Below are positions 58,659 through 64,000 of a stretch of 64,000 nt of DNA, piece after piece. The stretch lies in assembly GCA_903885605.1 (NCBI GenBank), contig CAISJD010000028.1, forward strand, positions 1 to 64,000, given 5' to 3'. This DNA is from an uncultured Chthonomonas sp. Its GTDB lineage: Bacteria; Armatimonadota; Chthonomonadetes; Chthonomonadales; CAJBBX01. The notes under the pieces were generated by a model that saw nothing but the letters and a program-made list of their open reading frames with translations, did no database searches and had not been told where the DNA came from. Within the stretch, counting starts at the first letter, position 1; each line of letters opens with the position of its first letter. Position numbers and translations under genes: made by a program.

Positions 58659-60710
58659 GTGAGACCAGACCGTTTCCAGTACATCCTGCGCTGCACCATA
58701 GAGCCGGGGCACCACGAAGAGGAGCGCCTCGATAGGCTCGTCGCGTTCTGCACCGACGCCACCATCGATGATGTGATGCTCTTCATCCTCGGCGAAGAGC
58801 TTAACACGGGGCATCCGACGGCGGATGAGATCGAGCCCTGGATGCAGTTCATCGCCAGGGCCAAGGCGCGCCTGGCGGAGATCGGGGTGACCACCTCAGT
58901 CAACCCCTGGGCAACGCTCCTGCACGCAGACCGAGGCCGCAGGCTCAAGCCGGGGCAGGCGTTTGATCTGATGGTCGACCCAACCGGACGGAAGTCCGAC
59001 GCCGTGGCGTGCCCGCTGTGCCCCATCTGGCTCGACTACATGGCCGACTGCTACCGTCGCTATGCGCAGGTTCAGCCGTCGGCGCTCTGGGTCGAGGATG
59101 ATTTCCGCCTCCACAACCACGCCCCGCTTGCCTGGGGCGGCTGCTTCTGCGAGAGGCACATGGCGGTATTCAGCCGTCTGGCAGGCACAAGTGTCGAGCG
59201 CGAGGAGTTTGTCCGAGCGGTGTTGCGCCCCGGCGCTCCCCATCCCTACCGGAGCCTGTGGCTCCAGACGGCCCGGGATGCCATGGTGGCGGCCGCCGCG
59301 CGGATCGGCGATGCGGTCCACTCCGTCTCGCCGGCGACGCGCGTAGGCCTGATGAGCTCCGATCCGTCGGTCCACTGCGCCGAGGGGCGGAGCTGGGAGG
59401 GCATCCTGCGGGCGCTTGCGGGCCCCACATCCCCGCTCCTCCGTCCCAACCTTCCAGCCTATAGCGATACGCCGCCTCAGCAGTACCTGTGGGGGCTCAG
59501 CACGGCCTCGCGCCAATGTGCCGCCTTTGTGCCGGCCGACACAGACCTGCTCCCGGAGGTGGAGAACTCGCCCTACCCCCGGTTCTCCAAATCGAACCGG
59601 TTCGTGGCCTTCCAGGTCGAGACGTCGGCCCTGCTCGGCTCTGCAGGCATCACCATGAACCTGTTCGACATGATGGGGAACGGAGTGCTGAACTCCGAGC
59701 GGTACCAGCACACGCTCGCATCCATCCGCCCGTTCGTGGACCGCCTGTACGCGCTGGGGTTGCGGACGGCTCGCGCGACCGGTGTGCAGGTGATGGTTTG
59801 CCCGAGATCGTCATGGACGCTGCAAACCCGGCACGGCCGGTCGATGGACGAGTTGTACCCGTCGGAGACGTTCTGGGCAGGCTTGCTGACGGCCTACGGT
59901 ATCGCCAACGGTTTCTGCACCGACGGCAAGCCGGACCAACCCGCTATCGCCGTTTCAGGCCAGTACCTGCACAACCTTGGTCCAGAGGCCGTCGAAGCCC
60001 TCTTCGCGCGGCCCGTCGTCTTGCTCGACGGTGATGCGGCACACACGCTGCACGCAATGGGGCTCGGCCACCTCGTGGGCATCGGAGAGTTGGAGTGGAT
60101 CGATCAGGGCGACGGCAGATGCTCCTATGAGCAGGTGGCGGACGGACGGCGCTACCTCGGCATCTCCGAGGGGCGCGTCTCATGCCAGAACCTGTCCGGC
60201 GATATCGCCGCGATCAGCTATGGACCGGGAGCTGAGCATCTGACACGCATGTGCGGCCCCGATGGACGTAGCGTCTGCCCCGGGGTCACACTCGTGCAGA
60301 CACCATCGGGAGCGCAGGACGGCTCCCCGCATCACGTCGTGGTCTGGCCGTATGGCAGGTTCGGGGGCCGGCCGGCGGGCCAGCTGAACCCCATCAGGCA
60401 GGCTCTCCTGCAGGATTTGCTGTGGCGCATCATGGGCGCCTCCGCTCCGACGATGGTGACGGACGACCCGCACATCGGCGTCTTCACGTTTTCCACGCAG
60501 GACCGCCGTGTGATCTTGCTCGTGAACGGCTCGGGCGACGATCTGGAAGCCGTTCGCCTCCGGGGCGCCGGCATCCAGCCCGATGGCGCCTACGAGTTGA
60601 GCCGCGATGCTCCGACGCCGGTACGAGGCACACTCGTCGAAGAAGGGCCCTGCGTCGTGCTGCGGAGCGGCCTGCGCAACATGGAGACCAAGGCCCTTGT
60701 GCTCGCCTGA
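58659..60710 (+). CDS. GH42-like barrel protein with GATase-like domain
   Basis: A 683-residue cytoplasmic-looking protein. N-terminal half: TIDDVMLFILGEELNTGHP, WLDYMADCYRRYAQVQP, ALWVEDDFRLHNHAPL (Glu-Asp-Asp) and GLMSSDPSVHCAEGRSW are typical strand-ends of a GH-A-like barrel, perhaps with Glu as acid/base. The middle segment LFARPVVLLDGDAAHTLHAMG and the C-terminal half resemble GATase- and beta-sandwich modules of GH42-like enzymes. No signal peptide. GTG 58659 has GAGGAGGG upstream. The following gene starts one base after its TGA. I cannot assign a substrate. Confidence 0.65.
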   Translation: MRPDRFQYILRCTIEPGHHEEERLDRLVAFCTDATIDDVMLFILGEELNTGHPTADEIEPWMQFIARAKARLAEIGVTTSVNPWATLLHADRGRRLKPGQAFDLMVDPTGRKSDAVACPLCPIWLDYMADCYRRYAQVQPSALWVEDDFRLHNHAPLAWGGCFCERHMAVFSRLAGTSVEREEFVRAVLRPGAPHPYRSLWLQTARDAMVAAAARIGDAVHSVSPATRVGLMSSDPSVHCAEGRSWEGILRALAGPTSPLLRPNLPAYSDTPPQQYLWGLSTASRQCAAFVPADTDLLPEVENSPYPRFSKSNRFVAFQVETSALLGSAGITMNLFDMMGNGVLNSERYQHTLASIRPFVDRLYALGLRTARATGVQVMVCPRSSWTLQTRHGRSMDELYPSETFWAGLLTAYGIANGFCTDGKPDQPAIAVSGQYLHNLGPEAVEALFARPVVLLDGDAAHTLHAMGLGHLVGIGELEWIDQGDGRCSYEQVADGRRYLGISEGRVSCQNLSGDIAAISYGPGAEHLTRMCGPDGRSVCPGVTLVQTPSGAQDGSPHHVVVWPYGRFGGRPAGQLNPIRQALLQDLLWRIMGASAPTMVTDDPHIGVFTFSTQDRRVILLVNGSGDDLEAVRLRGAGIQPDGAYELSRDAPTPVRGTLVEEGPCVVLRSGLRNMETKALVLA

Positions 60711-60711
60711 G

Positions 60712-62688
60712 ATGGGCGCCGGGAGAGCGGCCAGGCTGGTTCTGTGCTTGGCAACGGCCATTGGAGGTGTCATGGTGGGTATGGAGGCATCCGGCGCGGG
60801 GCTCAACGACAGAGCGCCCGCTGCAACAAGGGCGGAGGACCGAGCTACCGCAGTCCGCCTGCTCCCGCGCGGGCGGCTCGCCGTCCCGTACGGAAGCCTC
60901 GCGGCAGGCCCGCTACGGGTGCGCCTGCTGAAGGGTACGCAGTCTCCGACACTGAGCCACTACGCGGTGGCAAGCGGCGCGTCAATTCAAAACCTGATCG
61001 CCTGCGCCAAGCGCACCGGGATCGGCGGCTCGTGGCTGGTCATGGGCGGCGCGGGCCGGGCAGCCTACGACGAGTACATGGCCACGGGTTGGCCGGTGAT
61101 CGTGTCGCAGTTCGTCGTGCCCGTCAACGAACCGCGGCTGGACGGCGACCCGGCGCATGCCGAGGAGGTGCGAAGGGCCGTCGCCGCCGCTCCGGCGTAC
61201 TTCTCGTACCTCATGGCCGAGTGGGAGAACTATGTCTGGGCCTGGTGGACGACGGTCGACCCCAAGCCCACGCTGGGCAAGACGGACGCGGAGCTGCGGG
61301 CCATGGACCGGCGCGGCCACTATGACGCGGTCATCGCGGCGCTGCGCGAGTGGAAGCGCCGCGCCGGGGGCCACCTGTCGCTCATGACCGGGCACGGCCT
61401 CCAGAGCCATGTGGCCGAGATCGGCCTGGACGCGGTCTGCATCGAGACGTCGGAGAACATCGCGGCCACGCAGGTGAAGCGCGCCTACTGCCGGGGCGCG
61501 GCCCGGCAGTTCGGCATCCCGTGGACCGAGTCCGTCTCCGTCTGGTTCGGGCCGTCGGTGACCGCGCCGAACCCCGAGCCGAAGACCATCGAGGCCTGGC
61601 CGGGCGTCACTATCGGCGGCGAGGCCGGCCACTCTCTGAGCCACATGGAGCGGATGTGGCACACGTCGTGGTTCGCGGGCTCCGCCGACGTGAACCAGGA
61701 GACATCGACATCGCTCCTCTTTGAGGGCCAGTGGGACATGGCGGCCTTCGCGGCCGATCCCAAGCTGTCGCGCTTCGGCGAGGCCGCCGACCGGTTCTGC
61801 CGGCGCATGCGCTCGATCAACGTCGGCGTCCCGTACACGCCGTTCGGCGTGATCGTCCGCAAGGATCATGGACGGTGGACCAACTGGAGCGATCCCTGGG
61901 GCCGCTACCCGCAGACGCTCGGCGACAAGCTGACATCCCGGTTCTTCGACCAGCTCTTCCCGGGGCAGTCCAAGGGGCCCGGCGATGAAGAGCATTACCT
62001 CTGCCCGTCCCCTTACGGCGACACGTTCGATGTTTTGGTCGCCGATGCCGACCGTAGCGCCTGGGGCGCCTACCCGGCGCTGATCGCCGTCGGCGACGTG
62101 CCGTGGACTGCTGACGACATCCGCGCGCTCACCGACCACGCCAGGCGCGGCGGGGTGGTCGTGCTGCATGAGGTGAACACGCAGGGCTGGGACCGCGAGC
62201 TGATCGGGCTCCAGCCGAACGGGTTCGGTGCGTCCGGACGCGGGGAGGTAGTCCTCAGGCACGCAGACGGCACGCCGGCCCTGATCAAGAGCAGGTTGGG
62301 CAAGGGGTGGCTGTTCGTGGTCGGAATAGGCCCCTCAGAGGACGACGCCCGTGCCGTTCCGGACGAGCTGCTGGGCGAGTTGGCTCGGCGGTTCCTTCCG
62401 TTCGAGGTGACCGGCGAGGTCCAGACGCTGATCAACCGCACCCCGGACGGGTGGCTGATGCTGCTGGTCAACAACGGCGGCATCCGCAAGAAGTTCACCC
62501 AGCGCGAGGAGATCGACCCGGCCCGCGCCGCGGCGGTCCGCATCCGCGTGTCCGGGCGCATACCGAAGTCGCAGGAGCTGCTCCACGGCGGCGCCGTGCC
62601 GGCGGAGCCTGTGCGCGGATCGCGTGCGTGGGATCTGCGGCTCAGCATCCCGCCAGGCGAGATGCGCCTGCTTCGGGTCGGCGAGTAG
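60712..62688 (+). CDS. Exported barrel plus GATase-like protein, paralogue of the 46580 fusion
   Basis: A 658-residue secreted protein with a signal peptide (about 1-28, LVLCLATAIGGVMVGMEASG). The barrel contains LMAEWENYVWAWW, LDAVCIETSENIAATQ, GHSLSHMERMWHTSWFAG; the Glu residues in IETSEN are catalytic candidates and equal those of the 46580 protein (LETGEN). A GATase-like region follows: SPYGDTFDVLVADADR and AYPALIAVGD, and the end is a beta-sandwich. It is essentially the second half of the esterase fusion at 46580 without its hydrolase domain. ATG 60712 lies one base after the previous stop and its own TAG abuts the next ATG, so the three genes are coupled. Confidence 0.7.
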   Translation: MGAGRAARLVLCLATAIGGVMVGMEASGAGLNDRAPAATRAEDRATAVRLLPRGRLAVPYGSLAAGPLRVRLLKGTQSPTLSHYAVASGASIQNLIACAKRTGIGGSWLVMGGAGRAAYDEYMATGWPVIVSQFVVPVNEPRLDGDPAHAEEVRRAVAAAPAYFSYLMAEWENYVWAWWTTVDPKPTLGKTDAELRAMDRRGHYDAVIAALREWKRRAGGHLSLMTGHGLQSHVAEIGLDAVCIETSENIAATQVKRAYCRGAARQFGIPWTESVSVWFGPSVTAPNPEPKTIEAWPGVTIGGEAGHSLSHMERMWHTSWFAGSADVNQETSTSLLFEGQWDMAAFAADPKLSRFGEAADRFCRRMRSINVGVPYTPFGVIVRKDHGRWTNWSDPWGRYPQTLGDKLTSRFFDQLFPGQSKGPGDEEHYLCPSPYGDTFDVLVADADRSAWGAYPALIAVGDVPWTADDIRALTDHARRGGVVVLHEVNTQGWDRELIGLQPNGFGASGRGEVVLRHADGTPALIKSRLGKGWLFVVGIGPSEDDARAVPDELLGELARRFLPFEVTGEVQTLINRTPDGWLMLLVNNGGIRKKFTQREEIDPARAAAVRIRVSGRIPKSQELLHGGAVPAEPVRGSRAWDLRLSIPPGEMRLLRVGE

Positions 62689-64000
62689 ATGGTCGGGGCA
62701 GGCGTGGCGGCCGTCGCCGGCATCCTGCTGGGAGGTCTGGGCATGGGTACATCACAACCTGAGGCCGACTCGGTGACGCTGCAGCACGGGGGCATCCGTC
62801 TGGTGGCCGACCGCGCCGCGGCTCGCATCACTCGGCTGGGATGGGATACGGAGGGGACCGGGCGCGAGGGCGTGAACCTGCTCAAGGCGCCCGTCGAGCT
62901 ACGCATGTGGAAGGCGGGCGCTCCGGTGGCGGCCTCCTCGCGCCTCGTGTCAGCCGACGGCCAGAGGGTCCGGTACGAGTTGAGCGTCGGCGAGGCCGGC
63001 CGGCTGGTCTGGGAGGTCGACGCGCGCTCCGACGGCCTGCGCATGAGCGTCGCCTGCGCGGCGGATGCCTCCCGCGCCGTCGACAAGCTGGAGCTGGCAT
63101 TTCCGTTCGAGCCCACCACTGTCATGACTTCGGTGATCAGCAGCAACTGGACCGACGACGGGCGTTTCCGGCTGCCCGCCATCCTTAGCGCGCCGGACCT
63201 GGGCCAAATGCTGGTGACCTCGCCGGGTGTTCCCGGCCTGGCGGGGCGCATGGAGGGGAGCCGTCCGGGCAAGTGGCTCGTCGTGACGCTGGAGCTACCT
63301 CTGCCCGCCCAGGGCGCGCGGACCGACCTCCGGCTGGCGCCGGTGGTGCTGCCGAAGCCCGCGGGATACCGGGACGAGAATCGGTGGCGGGCTGCCCGGC
63401 GGGGTTGGTTCAACCTCGTGCAGCAGAGCTGCGGCGCGTCTGGCGGCGGGGTGGAGGTCCACGGTGTCTGGGCCAACAACTCCCTGAGCGACCCCGTCAG
63501 CAGCGTCCTCTACATGCTGGTCGATGCGACGCTGCTCGTGCCCGACCTGGCCCCCGGCGTCGGCATGGCGCCCATCCTGCGGAGGTCGGTGGACTACTGG
63601 CTCGACCGGAAGACGGCCGCGGACGGCCTGGTCGCGTACACCGCCGGCGGCACGGGCCAGAACGTTATGGACTCCAACCCCACCGTCCTGATCGGGGCGT
63701 GGGGCTACGTCAAGGCCACCGGCGACCTCGGCTGGCTCGCGAGCCGCATGGACCGGCTGCGGCTCATCTCACGGTACATGGAGCATCGCGACGTGGACGG
63801 CGACGGCCTGGTCGAGTCGAAGCAGAGCGGCAACAGCGGATCGCGCCCGCCGCGCGACCCCGACTGCGCCTGGGACTGCTACGTCAGCGGCCACAAGAAC
63901 GCCTACGTCAACGCACTGGCCTACCGGGCGTGTCAGGGCATGGCTGACCTGGATCGTCGGCTGGGTCACAGTGAGGAGGCGCGGAGGTACGAGGCGCTTG
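62689..64000 (+). CDS. Six-hairpin glycosidase-like protein, cut by the window edge
   Basis: The gene begins at ATG 62689, directly after the previous TAG, and is still open after 437 codons at the right edge, so only the N-terminal two thirds or so is seen. A signal peptide spans residues 1 to about 25 (VAAVAGILLGGLGMG). The body follows the 54370 paralogue: a beta-sandwich, then WANNSLSDPVSSVLYMLVD, ILRRSVDYWLDRKTA, VLIGAWGYVKATGDLGWL, HRDVDGDGLVES and GHKNAYVNALAYRAC. Compared with the paralogue it shares the calcium-loop-like DVDGDG motif and the alpha-helical repeats, but many residues differ, so the two enzymes probably act on different glycosidic linkages. Confidence 0.8.
   Translation, partial: MVGAGVAAVAGILLGGLGMGTSQPEADSVTLQHGGIRLVADRAAARITRLGWDTEGTGREGVNLLKAPVELRMWKAGAPVAASSRLVSADGQRVRYELSVGEAGRLVWEVDARSDGLRMSVACAADASRAVDKLELAFPFEPTTVMTSVISSNWTDDGRFRLPAILSAPDLGQMLVTSPGVPGLAGRMEGSRPGKWLVVTLELPLPAQGARTDLRLAPVVLPKPAGYRDENRWRAARRGWFNLVQQSCGASGGGVEVHGVWANNSLSDPVSSVLYMLVDATLLVPDLAPGVGMAPILRRSVDYWLDRKTAADGLVAYTAGGTGQNVMDSNPTVLIGAWGYVKATGDLGWLASRMDRLRLISRYMEHRDVDGDGLVESKQSGNSGSRPPRDPDCAWDCYVSGHKNAYVNALAYRACQGMADLDRRLGHSEEARRYEAL

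Noticed and set aside
1-64000. tRNA, rRNA, CRISPR, insertion sequence with transposase, prophage or replication origin
   Set aside because: I saw no cloverleaf with a CCA end, no rRNA segment, no short direct repeats with spacers, no transposase with terminal repeats, no phage structural genes and no DnaA-box cluster. A covariance-model search could still reveal small RNAs I cannot see.

Overview
The window is a GC-rich (about two thirds G+C by eye) bacterial chromosome segment. Shine-Dalgarno sites are strong, GTG and TTG starts are frequent, and glycan-active and exported proteins are unusually dense. The best taxonomic clue is the pseudopilin at 40048 (prepilin leader [10 protein letters not shown] followed by [12 protein letters not shown], then a DUF1559-like body), a hallmark of Armatimonadota and less so of Planctomycetota. 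With the DUF1080, Gfo/Idh/MocA and sugar-isomerase-like genes it points to an uncultured Armatimonadota-like organism. This is inference from gene content only.

Layout. 11-1351: an AT-richer orphan gene that looks foreign. 1492-5984: a Gfo/Idh/MocA oxidoreductase, three copies of a 160-bp hairpin-rich repeat, a HepT-MntA toxin-antitoxin pair, an exported esterase and the membrane protease HtpX. 6158-12369: an SRPBCC protein, then a minus-strand operon (rubredoxin-glutamate synthase fusion, an exported unknown, an exported VOC protein) divergent from an unknown 248-aa protein and a second FMN glutamate-synthase-like protein. 12370-12807: repeats and inverted repeats. 12808-15183: an exported double-module pectate-lyase-like beta-helix. 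15220-15687: a small toxin-antitoxin pair.

15822-28931 is a minus-strand run of nine genes, in transcription order: sugar isomerase/epimerase, DUF1080 protein, PQQ-type propeller, GH99/71-like barrel, isochorismatase-fold hydrolase, 616-aa multi-pass membrane protein, exported propeller, NodB-like protein, GH95-like glycosidase. 29256-34909 is a defence and addiction island: an Rpn nuclease with a free-standing duplicate of its own C-terminal domain, AbrB-VapC, a broken Rpn fragment, two unknown genes and a GH-A glycosidase. 34959-38755 holds a LamG-containing exported protein and a Rho-like protein whose P-loop lacks its lysine.

38958 to the right edge is one plus-strand programme: LacI-type regulator, DUF1559 pseudopilin, small membrane protein, then ten tightly packed genes with overlapping or abutting ends. 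These are a DUF6067-like glycosidase, GH20-like, esterase-glycosidase fusion, GH36-like, GH106-like, two six-hairpin enzymes and several barrel/GATase-type proteins. The locus looks like a polysaccharide-utilisation operon for a rhamnose- and galactose-containing glycan, with no SusC/D and no transporter inside the visible part. The last gene is cut by the window edge.

Most notable candidates: the duplicated Rpn C-terminal domain carrying a conserved internal ribosome-binding site (a possible separate antitoxin), the Rho-like protein with a degenerate Walker A motif, and the glycan operon with three divergent paralogues of one uncharacterised glycosidase-like family.
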